A stretch of 9,224 bases of DNA from contig JAFDJC010000116.1 of the NCBI GenBank assembly GCA_019307665.1, positions 1-9,224 on the forward strand, written 5' to 3'. This stretch comes from Deltaproteobacteria bacterium (GTDB taxonomy: Bacteria > Desulfobacterota > Desulfobacteria > Desulfobacterales > SURF-7). The number at the start of each line of letters is the position of its first letter. Position 1 is the first letter of the stretch. A program made the position numbers and the translations under genes. Under the pieces are notes generated by a model, which did not search any database, was not told the origin of the DNA, and saw only the letters and a program-made list of their open reading frames with translations. Below, in pieces: positions 1-6,783 of this stretch.

Positions 1-1
1 C

Positions 2-1330
2 TTTCAGGAGATGGTGCATTAGAACCGTATCGATCATGGATGCCTCATCTACAATCAACAGATCGCATTTTAACGGATGCTCATCGTTTTTCTGAAAACC
101 GCCCCTTGACATGCTGTATTCCAGCAGCCTGTGGATCGTTTTCGCCTCATGCCCTGTAGCTTCACTCATTTTTTTTGCAGCACGACCGGTTGGCGCGGCA
201 AGCATAATGTCGATTCGGAGTTTTTTATAAATTTTAAGTACTGCACTGATAATAGTTGTCTTTCCGGTTCCTGGACCGCCGGTTATTACCATAACCTTAC
301 TTTCAATAGCGCTTTTAACAGCATCCATTTGTTTTTCAGCAAGATTGACGGCAAGCTCTCCCTGGACCCATTCAACAGCTTTTTCTGTTTTGATCTTCCT
401 TACAGACTTGGGAGATTTGATTAGATTTTTTAAATTTTTGCTGATGTTTGTTTCACAGAAATAGTATTTTTCAAGAAACACTGCTTTATTATTTTCGGGG
501 GTTTTTTCCAAAGGCCCTTTAATGTCCTCCACAACAATCAAATCATCCGCTTCGATGGAAGACATAGCCGACTCGATAGTTTCCCTTTTTGTTTCAAGAA
601 TTTCCGAGCACTTCGATATTAGCGGTTCATATGGATAATATGTATGTCCTTCATCTGCGAGTTGATGAAGGACATAGATTATGCCTGCTTCAAGCCTTAT
701 TTTGGAATCCTTTGAAAAACCGAGTTTTTGCGCAATATTGTCTGCAGTCACAAAGCCTATGCCGAAGATATCCATGGCAAGGCGAAAAGGGTTTTCTTTT
801 AGAACCCTGATCGATTGTTTACCGTATTCTTTAAATATTTTGGCTGCATACCCTGAACTGACCCCGTGGGTCTGCAGAAAAATTATTACGTCGCGTATTT
901 CCTTTTGCGCCTCCCAGGCTTCTTTAATCATTGCGATGCGCTTTTTTCCGACCCCTTCAACTTTTGCCAGACTGTTAATGCTGTTTTCGATTGTATCGAG
1001 GGCCTTTTCTCCGAATTTTTTTACTATTCGTTTTGCCATGACCGGTCCTATTCCCTTTATGAGGCCGGAGCCCAGATATTTCTGAATTCCGTAGACGGTT
1101 CCAGGCACTTCTGTTTTGTAGCTTTCTACATTGAACTGTTCTCCGAATTTTGGATGGTTTTTCCATTCTCCTTTCATTTTAAGAATTTCACCGGGACATA
1201 GAGCTATGAAATTACCTGTAATCACGACAAGATTCCGTTCACCTATGACTTTTATTTTGGCAACTGTGAAGCCGTTTTCCTCATTAATATAAGTTATTCT
1301 TTCAATCTGTCCTCTGAGATCTTTCAGCAT
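2..1330 (-). CDS. recD2: RecD2-like ATP-dependent DNA helicase (SF1B), C-terminus cut by window edge
   Basis: The minus-strand frame is open from an ATG at 1330 to the left edge and gives 443 residues; the rest of a roughly 720-740-residue protein lies outside. The N-terminal part (about 1-80) matches the RecD2-specific region beginning MLKDLRGQIERITY. Helix-hairpin-helix-like segments follow at about 84-107 (GSGLIKGIGPVMAKRI) and 121-136 (KVEGVGKKR). The motor core then starts: a Q-motif-like LAEKQ at 330-334, Walker A GGPGTGKTT at 351-359, motif Ia AAPTGRAAKKM at 378-388, TIHRLL at 398-403, and Walker B DEAS at 428-431. The long N-terminal extension with HhH elements separates RecD2 from RecBCD-type RecD. 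Family members are 5'-3' helicases that act in DNA repair without RecBC. An AGGAA sequence 8 nt upstream supports the start. The gene is transcribed divergently from trxA. No frameshift was seen. Confidence 0.93.
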   Translation of the reverse strand, partial: MLKDLRGQIERITYINEENGFTVAKIKVIGERNLVVITGNFIALCPGEILKMKGEWKNHPKFGEQFNVESYKTEVPGTVYGIQKYLGSGLIKGIGPVMAKRIVKKFGEKALDTIENSINSLAKVEGVGKKRIAMIKEAWEAQKEIRDVIIFLQTHGVSSGYAAKIFKEYGKQSIRVLKENPFRLAMDIFGIGFVTADNIAQKLGFSKDSKIRLEAGIIYVLHQLADEGHTYYPYEPLISKCSEILETKRETIESAMSSIEADDLIVVEDIKGPLEKTPENNKAVFLEKYYFCETNISKNLKNLIKSPKSVRKIKTEKAVEWVQGELAVNLAEKQMDAVKSAIESKVMVITGGPGTGKTTIISAVLKIYKKLRIDIMLAAPTGRAAKKMSEATGHEAKTIHRLLEYSMSRGGFQKNDEHPLKCDLLIVDEASMIDTVLMHHLLK

Positions 1331-1360
1331 ATTTTTATTTCCTGCTTCCAATTCCCAATC

Positions 1361-1439
1361 CGTAGGGGCAGGCCCCTGTGCCTGCCCTGGTCACTGTGAA
1401 TGCAATGAGATCGGGCAACCATGGGGGGTTGCCCCTACG
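1361..1439. repeat. REP / inverted-REP pair (BIME-like palindromic element)
   Basis: The 79-bp element has perfect 10-bp terminal inverted repeats (CGTAGGGGCA at 1361-1370 and TGCCCCTACG at 1430-1439). Each half is a hairpin with an 8-bp stem and 6-nt loop: 1366-1373 with 1380-1387, and 1413-1420 with 1427-1434. Directly outside each stem sits GTAG (1362-1365) or its complement CTAC (1435-1438). A GTAG tetranucleotide next to an imperfect palindrome is the hallmark of REP sequences mobilised by RAYT (TnpA-REP) transposases, and a head-to-head pair is the BIME arrangement. No target-site duplication is visible at the borders. Assignment to a RAYT family is inference, since no transposase gene lies in the window. 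Confidence 0.75.
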
Positions 1440-1494
1440 ATGTCATTGCCAGATGTTGTTCATCGTTTTAATTTCCAAATGCCGTCTTGTATGG

Positions 1495-1522
1495 TTGACA
1501 ATATATTGTGTTGTCCTATATT
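1495..1522 (+). promoter_or_regulatory. Sigma-70-type promoter for trxA-bamD
   Basis: A perfect -35 hexamer TTGACA (1495-1500) is followed after 16 bp by TATATT (1517-1522), five of six matches to the -10 consensus. Transcription would begin near 1529, giving a leader of about 80 nt before the trxA start at 1609. A 12-bp perfect palindrome, ACAATATATTGT (1498-1509), overlaps the end of the -35 box and could be an operator. Promoter activity is predicted only. Confidence 0.6.
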
Positions 1523-1608
1523 AATACAATGATAAAGACAAGATGGATAAACCAGGCTTTTACCATGCCGCCAATTTTATTTATATCAATGAAAAAAGGA
1601 AGCTGATT

Positions 1609-1935
1609 ATGGCAGAAGGAATTTTTGAGATAGATGACAGTAGCTTTGAGGCTGAGGTTCTGCAGTCTGATAAACCTGTCCTTGTAGATTTTTGGGCTCC
1701 GTGGTGTGGTCCTTGCAGGGCGATTGCCCCCATGCTTGAAGAAATCGCCGGATCGTTCGGAGATAAAATAAAGATTATGAAGTGCAATGTGGATGATAAT
1801 CCTGCAACGCCCGGTCAATACGAAATAAGATCGATTCCCACATTATTATTTTTCAAGGATGGAAAGGTCGTGGAGCAGGTAATCGGTATGACCGCCAAGT
1901 CCAACCTTGAGGATGCCATTAACAAATTGCTATAA
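1609..1935 (+). CDS. trxA: Thioredoxin
   Basis: The product is a 108-residue classical thioredoxin that reduces disulfides of cytoplasmic proteins and is itself recharged by thioredoxin reductase. The active-site motif WCGPC is at 32-36, the buried Asp (VDF) is at 27, and the cis-proline (SIPTLLFF) is Pro77. Length and C-terminus match TrxA exactly. The open frame extends back to an ATG at 1543, but the start at 1609 is preferred: AGGA sits 8 nt upstream, the protein then begins MAEGIFEI like other thioredoxins, and the 22 extra residues resemble no known leader. bamD follows after 5 nt, so the two are probably co-transcribed from the promoter at 1495-1522. No signal peptide is present, so it should act in the cytoplasm. 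Confidence 0.95.
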   Translation: MAEGIFEIDDSSFEAEVLQSDKPVLVDFWAPWCGPCRAIAPMLEEIAGSFGDKIKIMKCNVDDNPATPGQYEIRSIPTLLFFKDGKVVEQVIGMTAKSNLEDAINKLL

Positions 1936-1940
1936 AACAT

Positions 1941-2654
1941 ATGAAGAAAACAATACTGGCAGGATGCCTAATTTTATTAATCGCCTGTTCCGGATGTGCC
2001 TGGTTTGGATCTGAAAAAGAGAAGTCGGCAAAAGAGCTTAATGACGAAGGTTTAGAATATTTTGAAGATAAACGATATACTAATGCTATAGAATCATTTG
2101 AGAAACTGAGAGACTGGTACCCTTTCAGCGAATATGCAACAGCTGCTGAGCTGAAAATTGCGGACATTCATTATTTTATTGAAGAGTATGAAGAAGCTGT
2201 ATCCGCATACAGGGAGTTTGAAGAACTCCATCCGACGAATGAGAAAACACCTTATGCTGCTTACCAGATCGGGCGATGTTATTTTGTCCAGGTGGATACA
2301 ATAGATCGTGACCAGACGTCGGCACAAAAAGCATTTTATTCATTTGAAAGATTTATTAAAAATTATCCGGACAATGTCGATGTTCCACAGGCAAGGGAAA
2401 ATATAACAAAATGCCTGCAGAGTATTGTGGGTCACGAGTTGTATGTGGGACGCTATTACTTTAAGGCCGATCAATACAAAGCCGCACTTCAGCGTTGCAA
2501 TAATGTTATCAAGGATTATCCGGATGTGGGTTTTCACAAGGATGCCCTGGAGTATATCCTGATTTGTCGGAAGGCAATTGACGAAGCCATGAAAGAAGAA
2601 GTTTTTCAAGAAGTGCGCCCAAAAGAGGATCAAGAAAATAATCAAGAAGAATAA
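1941..2654 (+). CDS. bamD: Outer-membrane assembly lipoprotein BamD (ComL/YfiO)
   Basis: The product is 237 residues, close to E. coli BamD (about 245). It begins with a lipoprotein signal: basic MKK, a hydrophobic stretch, and a lipobox LIAC with Cys16 as likely lipidated residue (Cys19 is an alternative). The mature part is a TPR-type helical repeat protein with the family pattern AIESFEKLRDWYPFSEYA at about 49-66, then EEAVSAYREFEELHP and YAAYQIGRCYF near 84-115. FERFIKNYPDN (135-145) and a last repeat near 170-195 follow. The tail is acidic and low in complexity. BamD works with BamA at the inner face of the outer membrane to fold and insert beta-barrel proteins, so it indicates a diderm cell. 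No clear Shine-Dalgarno precedes its ATG. The 5-nt gap after trxA suggests translational coupling. Confidence 0.93.
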   Translation: MKKTILAGCLILLIACSGCAWFGSEKEKSAKELNDEGLEYFEDKRYTNAIESFEKLRDWYPFSEYATAAELKIADIHYFIEEYEEAVSAYREFEELHPTNEKTPYAAYQIGRCYFVQVDTIDRDQTSAQKAFYSFERFIKNYPDNVDVPQARENITKCLQSIVGHELYVGRYYFKADQYKAALQRCNNVIKDYPDVGFHKDALEYILICRKAIDEAMKEEVFQEVRPKEDQENNQEE

Positions 2655-2687
2655 AAAGCTTTACATATGAAAAATTATATTGTACAA

Positions 2688-2711
2688 AAATAAATTCGAT
2701 TTATTTATAAT
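2688..2711 (+). promoter_or_regulatory. Probable rpmB promoter region with AT-rich dyad
   Basis: A perfect -10 hexamer TATAAT lies at 2706-2711 in the 84-bp gap before rpmB. The best upstream -35 candidate, TGTACA at 2681-2686, is weak and sits at a long 19-bp spacing. An 8-bp perfect inverted repeat (AAATAAAT at 2688-2695, ATTTATTT at 2699-2706) runs up to the -10. It has no U-tract after it and is not a good terminator. A clear ribosome-binding site, AGGAG at 2727-2731, stands 7 nt before the rpmB ATG. Confidence 0.4.
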
Positions 2712-2738
2712 GTAAAAAATGTATACAGGAGAACAAAA

Positions 2739-2933
2739 ATGTCCAGGATGTGCGAAATATGTGGCAAGAAACCGTTGGTAGGAAACAATGTGAGCCACGC
2801 GCATAATTTAACAAAACGCAGGTTTAATCCTAATCTTCAGAAGGTTAGAAGTAAGTTAGCCAATGGTAGAGTAAAAAAAATAGATGTTTGTACTTCCTGC
2901 ATTAAGTCAGGGTTTGTTGTCAAAGTCCCTTAG
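2739..2933 (+). CDS. rpmB: Large-subunit ribosomal protein L28 (bL28), zinc-binding form
   Basis: The product is 64 residues, the normal size for compact bL28, a structural protein of the 50S subunit. The N-terminus MSRMCEICGKKP and the basic stretch HAHNLTKRRFNPNLQKVR are typical of L28. Four cysteines, Cys5, Cys8, Cys51 and Cys54, form two CxxC pairs. This is the C+ (zinc-ribbon) form, in contrast to the cysteine-free form that some bacteria switch to under zinc limitation. A strong AGGAG lies 7 nt before the start. The gene is separated from bamD by 84 bp with its own likely -10 box, so it may be independently transcribed. It converges on rel, and the two stop codons overlap. Confidence 0.96.
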   Translation: MSRMCEICGKKPLVGNNVSHAHNLTKRRFNPNLQKVRSKLANGRVKKIDVCTSCIKSGFVVKVP

Positions 2934-5077
2934 TCATTAATCCTTTTAACGTCGTGAACATGTTTTATTTTTTTAAGGGATGACAGAACACTTTTCAGAT
3001 GTGTGGTCCCCTCCACGGCAATCGTAAAATAGCTGTCAACAAGATGATCTTCATGTGTTTCCGTATGCGCATTTATTATGTTTGCTCTGCATTTGCTGAT
3101 GTTTGATGTGATATCAGCAAGCAACCCGAATCGATCAGAGGAGCTAACCCGTATTCGAACCGGAAAAGTATCCGAGCTGTCCATATTCCATGCAACATCA
3201 ATTTGTCTTTCAGAAGAGATTTTCAGGGCATTAATACAGTTCTTACGATGAATGGTTACACCCTGCCCACGTGTAATGTAACCGGTTATAAGGTCTCCCG
3301 GAACCGGCTGGCAGCATTTCCCGAATTTGACAAGTACATCATCCACGCCCTTTACGATCACACCGTCTTCAGGTTTTTTCTTTTTGACGCGTCCGATCAG
3401 TTTATTGATGATCGAGCTTTCTTCTTTTTCGTCTTCTTTTTTGGGAATAATTTTTTTTACGACCTGCAAAGGGGTAATTTTACCGTATCCGACAGACGCT
3501 ATCAAATCATCGGTTGTTTTAAATCCAAAGTTTTCGACAACTTTCTGTATTTCTCCTGATTTGATCACCGTGTTAAAGTTAAGGCGGTATTTACGAAAAG
3601 CTTTTTCACACATCTCGCGGCCAAGGGTTAAGCTTCTTCCTTTTTCCTGTGTTTTTATCCACTGCCTTATTCTAGAACGGGCCTTTACTGTCTTTACAAA
3701 ATTCAGCCAGTCTTTGCTGGGATTATGTCCCTTTGATGTAATAACCTCAACACTGTCACCGGTCTTCAGTTCGTACTGAAGCGGTACCATTCTGCCGTTT
3801 ACCCGTGCACCCGTACACTGGTGCCCGACTTCTGAGTGAATTAGATAAGCGAAATCGACTGGAGTGGCGCCTTTGGACATGGTCTTGATTTCACCCTGGG
3901 GAGTAAAAACATATACTTCGTCAGGAAAAAGGTCTATTCTGACATTTTCGAGAAATTCATCGGGATCACGGAAGTCTTCCTGGTTTTCCACCAGATCCTG
4001 AATCCAGGCAAATGTTTTGCCGATTTTTTCATCGTAACTTTTACCTTCCTTGTAACTCCAGTGAGCTGCGATGCCGGATTTTGCAACCAACTCCATTTCT
4101 TTGGTTCTGATCTGGATTTCGATACGTTCTCCGAATGGGCCTATAACGGTTGTGTGAAGGGATTGATACATATTCGGCTTAGGAACCCCGATATAGTCCT
4201 TGAATTTTTTAGCGATAGGCTTCCACAGGGAATGGACAGCACCCAGGGCTTCATAACACTGGGATATTGTGTCGAGAATAATTCTGAATGCAATGATGTC
4301 ATACACTTCTTTAAAATCGAGCCCCTGGGAGATCATTTTTTGATAGATACTGTAATATTGTTTGTATCTGCCGATGACCTGGCATTTGAGACCCGCCTCA
4401 TTCATTTTATGCGTGATATATGATTGTACGGTATCTATATATTCTTCACGCTCTTTTTCTCCCTTGCTGACAAGGCTCTTAATTTTTAAATATTCTTCAT
4501 GGTTGATATATTTGAAAGCAATATTTTCAAGCTCCTGCTTCATCCAGTAGATACCTAATCGTGAAGCTATGGGAGCATAAATATCGATTGTTTCCTGTGA
4601 CACATCAATTTTCTTTTGTTCGGTTTTATGAAAATGAAGCGTCCGCATGTTATGAAGCCTATCAGCAAGTTTAATCATAATAACCCGGATATCATCGGCC
4701 ATTGCAAGGATCATTTTTCGTATACTTTCAGCCTGACGCTCCTGGGAGCTTTCAAAGGTGAGAGTGCTGAGCTTGGTCACACCGGAAACAATATGCGCCA
4801 CTTCCTTCCCGAAAATTTCCGTTATTTCTTCAATACTTGAATGAGTATCTTCCACAACGTCATGCAGGAGTCCCGCAGCAACGCTGATATTGTCGAGTTT
4901 CATTTCTGACAGAATACCGGCTACTTCCAAAGGATGTGACAGGTAGGGTTCTCCGGATAGTCTAACCTGGCCTGCGTGGACTCTGGCTGAATAAATATAG
5001 GCCCGGTCTATAATATCAAGGCCTGCTTCAGGATGGTACTGTGCTACCCTGTCTAATATGTCGTTGATCCTGATCAT
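2930..5077 (-). CDS. spoT: Bifunctional (p)ppGpp synthetase/hydrolase (RelA/SpoT homolog, Rel-type)
   Basis: The 715-residue protein has the full long-RSH architecture. The hydrolase HD domain has intact residues: H48, H72-D73, E76-D77 and LADRLHN (D139, N143). The synthetase domain has the G-loop region GRYKQYYSIYQKM (236-248), D260, YQSLHTT (304-310) and EIQIRT (320-325). KFKD at 291-294 is the basic RxKD-like signature of bifunctional enzymes, not the acidic ExDD of monofunctional RelA. A TGS domain (about 383-448), a zinc-finger-like segment (C588, C589, H610, C614) and a C-terminal ACT domain (about 638-712) follow. It should make and degrade (p)ppGpp during the stringent response, sensing uncharged tRNA on the ribosome through its C-terminal half. 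It could equally be named rel or relA. The upstream Shine-Dalgarno is weak. It is the last gene of the ispG-proS-rel series, 162 nt after proS. Confidence 0.95.
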   Translation of the reverse strand: MIRINDILDRVAQYHPEAGLDIIDRAYIYSARVHAGQVRLSGEPYLSHPLEVAGILSEMKLDNISVAAGLLHDVVEDTHSSIEEITEIFGKEVAHIVSGVTKLSTLTFESSQERQAESIRKMILAMADDIRVIMIKLADRLHNMRTLHFHKTEQKKIDVSQETIDIYAPIASRLGIYWMKQELENIAFKYINHEEYLKIKSLVSKGEKEREEYIDTVQSYITHKMNEAGLKCQVIGRYKQYYSIYQKMISQGLDFKEVYDIIAFRIILDTISQCYEALGAVHSLWKPIAKKFKDYIGVPKPNMYQSLHTTVIGPFGERIEIQIRTKEMELVAKSGIAAHWSYKEGKSYDEKIGKTFAWIQDLVENQEDFRDPDEFLENVRIDLFPDEVYVFTPQGEIKTMSKGATPVDFAYLIHSEVGHQCTGARVNGRMVPLQYELKTGDSVEVITSKGHNPSKDWLNFVKTVKARSRIRQWIKTQEKGRSLTLGREMCEKAFRKYRLNFNTVIKSGEIQKVVENFGFKTTDDLIASVGYGKITPLQVVKKIIPKKEDEKEESSIINKLIGRVKKKKPEDGVIVKGVDDVLVKFGKCCQPVPGDLITGYITRGQGVTIHRKNCINALKISSERQIDVAWNMDSSDTFPVRIRVSSSDRFGLLADITSNISKCRANIINAHTETHEDHLVDSYFTIAVEGTTHLKSVLSSLKKIKHVHDVKRIND

Positions 5078-5096
5078 CTATGTAAATTCCAAATCC

Positions 5097-5142
5097 GGGG
5101 TGGCCCAGACAACTCGTTGTCTGGGTGCGAAGCACAGGAAGC
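5097..5142 (-). repeat. Palindromic repeat unit A (inverted relative to unit B)
   Basis: Read on the minus strand, the unit holds a small hairpin GTGC-TTC-GCAC (5125-5135) followed by a perfect 9-bp stem (5104-5112 with 5117-5125) closed by a CGAG tetraloop. It is a diverged, inverted copy of the unit at 5192-5236: 30 of the first 40 aligned bases are identical, and most differences fall on paired positions and preserve pairing. It ends 19 nt before the rel start codon. It lacks a U-run, so it is not a typical terminator. Confidence 0.75.
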
Positions 5143-5191
5143 GTATTCTAAAAACGACGGTATTTGGTATTTTGCAACAGTACGGCAAAAA

Positions 5192-5236
5192 GCTTCTTGT
5201 CCTTCGGACACCGGCAACGAGTTGCCGGTGTTACCC
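5192..5236 (+). repeat. Palindromic repeat unit B (inverted relative to unit A)
   Basis: On the plus strand the unit has a small hairpin GTCC-TTC-GGAC (5199-5209), then a perfect 10-bp stem (5208-5217 with 5222-5231) closed by CGAG. It starts with GCTTC as unit A does. It stops 3 bp short of the proS stop codon, and together with unit A and the 49-bp spacer it fills nearly the whole 162-bp proS-rel gap. The pair spans 140 bp and may be a small non-autonomous mobile element, although no target duplication was seen. Confidence 0.75.
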
Positions 5237-5239
5237 AAT

Positions 5240-6763
5240 TTAGTATGATTTGGCATACACAACCCTTTTAGAGCTGTCATTCCCGCAGCAGATGCACTTG
5301 CCTTTTTCGTTTTCATTGTTGTCAAATGGAATACAGCGAATCGTTACCATCAGATCTTCCTTTATCTTTTCTTCGCACTTTTCAGATCCGCACCAGTGAG
5401 ACATTGCAAAGCCGCCGTGAATTTCAGGCTTTTCCTTGTTTTGGGGAGTGAAAAATTGATAAAAGTCTCCCTTGTCATCGATTGTTACGGTATTGTCCTT
5501 TCTAAAAGAAAGCGCCTGGTTGAAAAGGTTATTCTGTATTTCATTCAGGATACCGGTTATATCTGAAACAAATTTATCGCGTTTGACGGATGTTTTTTCT
5601 CTATGCGGTCTGTCCCGGCGCGCCATAAAAACAGAATTTTCCGCCATGTCCCTTGGACCGATCTCCGCTCTTATGGGTATCCCTTTTTTAATCCATTCCC
5701 ATCCCCTGGCGCCACCTATATCCCTGTCATCGGTTTCAACGGATATTTTGCGGCCGGCAAAGGTTATTTCTTTTAATTCCCGTGCAAGGGTTTCACAATA
5801 TTCCATAATATTTTGCCGGTCTGCATCTTTTCTGATTATAGGAAGGAGGACAATCTGGGAAGAGGCGATTTTCGGTGGAAGTACTATGCCGTCATCATCC
5901 CCGTGGCACATGATCAGACCGCCGATAAGCCTGGTCGAAACACCCCACGAAGTGGTCCAGGCATATTCTTCCTGTTCTTTATCGGATTGAAACCTTATGC
6001 CGGATGCCTTTGCAAAGTTCTGGCCCAGAAAATGGGATGTGCCTGCCTGTAAAGCCTTGCGATCATGCATCATCGCTTCTATACAGAGGGTGTCTACTGC
6101 GCCGGGGAACCTTTCCGATGCTGATTTTTCACCTTTGATAACAGGAATGGCCATATAATCTTCAGCAAACTTTGAATAAACATCGAGCATCATTTTTGTG
6201 CGCGACACGGCTTCTTCCTTTGTTGCATGGGCTGTGTGGCCTTCCTGCCAGAGGAACTCACTTGTTCGTAAAAATGTTCGGGTGCGCATTTCCCATCGGA
6301 CAACGTTGGCCCACTGGTTGATGAGTATCGGAAGGTCTCTGTAACTTTTAATCCATTTTGAAAACGAGTCACCAATGATAGTTTCAGAAGTAGGCCTGAT
6401 GACCAAGGGTTCGGTCAATTTTCCTGCCGGCAATAGATTTCCGTTTTCTCCCTGTTCAAGCCTGTGATGGGTTACAACCGCACACTCTTTTGCAAATCCT
6501 TCAACATGCTCTGCTTCTTTTTCGAGAAAGCTTAAAGGAATAAAGAGCGGGAAGTAAGCATTTTTTACTCCAGTCTCTTTAAACATGGCATCAAGGGTTT
6601 GCGTGATATTTTCCCAGATGGCATATCCCCAGGGCTTGATAACCATACACCCTCTGACAGGAGATTTTTCAGCCAGGTCGGAAGCTTTAATCACCTGCTG
6701 GTACCACTCAGGATAGTCCTCATCTCTAGCAGGTTGAATAGCTGTTTTAATCTGTTTGGCCAT
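5240..6763 (-). CDS. proS: Prolyl-tRNA synthetase, short archaeal/eukaryote-like type (ProS type 3)
   Basis: The 507-residue class II aminoacyl-tRNA synthetase attaches proline to tRNA-Pro in the cytoplasm. Class II features are present: the motif 2 region RTRTFLRTSEFLWQEGHTAHA around 160-180 and motif 3 with its ATP-binding Arg near 278-300 (STRLIGGLIMCHGDDDG). The proline-pocket TSET-type segment VIRPTSETIIG is at 121-131. No editing (INS) insertion separates motifs 2 and 3, unlike the usual bacterial enzyme of about 570 residues. The C-terminal zinc-type domain has C458, C463, C490 and C492/C493, and the protein ends in Tyr (AKSY). Both are traits of the archaeal/eukaryotic-like class. A strong GGAGGGG lies 4 nt upstream of the ATG, and ispG ends 20 bp upstream, so the two are surely co-transcribed. 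Confidence 0.95.
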   Translation of the reverse strand: MAKQIKTAIQPARDEDYPEWYQQVIKASDLAEKSPVRGCMVIKPWGYAIWENITQTLDAMFKETGVKNAYFPLFIPLSFLEKEAEHVEGFAKECAVVTHHRLEQGENGNLLPAGKLTEPLVIRPTSETIIGDSFSKWIKSYRDLPILINQWANVVRWEMRTRTFLRTSEFLWQEGHTAHATKEEAVSRTKMMLDVYSKFAEDYMAIPVIKGEKSASERFPGAVDTLCIEAMMHDRKALQAGTSHFLGQNFAKASGIRFQSDKEQEEYAWTTSWGVSTRLIGGLIMCHGDDDGIVLPPKIASSQIVLLPIIRKDADRQNIMEYCETLARELKEITFAGRKISVETDDRDIGGARGWEWIKKGIPIRAEIGPRDMAENSVFMARRDRPHREKTSVKRDKFVSDITGILNEIQNNLFNQALSFRKDNTVTIDDKGDFYQFFTPQNKEKPEIHGGFAMSHWCGSEKCEEKIKEDLMVTIRCIPFDNNENEKGKCICCGNDSSKRVVYAKSY

Positions 6764-6783
6764 AATTCCCCTCCGTCCTGAAT

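Noticed and set aside
1543..1608. A 22-residue N-terminal extension of thioredoxin from the ATG at 1543
   Set aside because: The ATG at 1609 has a good Shine-Dalgarno and gives the standard 108-residue thioredoxin. The extension is not a signal peptide and begins only about 14 nt after the predicted transcription start.
3203..3779. Open frames on the plus strand within rel (3203-3559 and 3327-3779)
   Set aside because: They are antisense to well-conserved Rel domains and show no recognisable protein features.
5104..5231. Palindromes between proS and rel as simple rho-independent terminators
   Set aside because: Neither stem is followed by a T-tract on either strand, and the inverted, covarying arrangement is better explained as a repeat element.
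5074..5325. 83-codon minus-strand frame and 61-codon plus-strand frame (5058-5243) across the proS-rel gap
   Set aside because: Both run through the palindromic repeat pair and overlap gene ends. Their translations reflect the repeat, and neither has a ribosome-binding site.
5472..5990. 172-codon plus-strand open frame within proS
   Set aside because: It is antisense to the class II synthetase core, whose motifs are clearly intact on the other strand. The frame is a by-product of codon composition.
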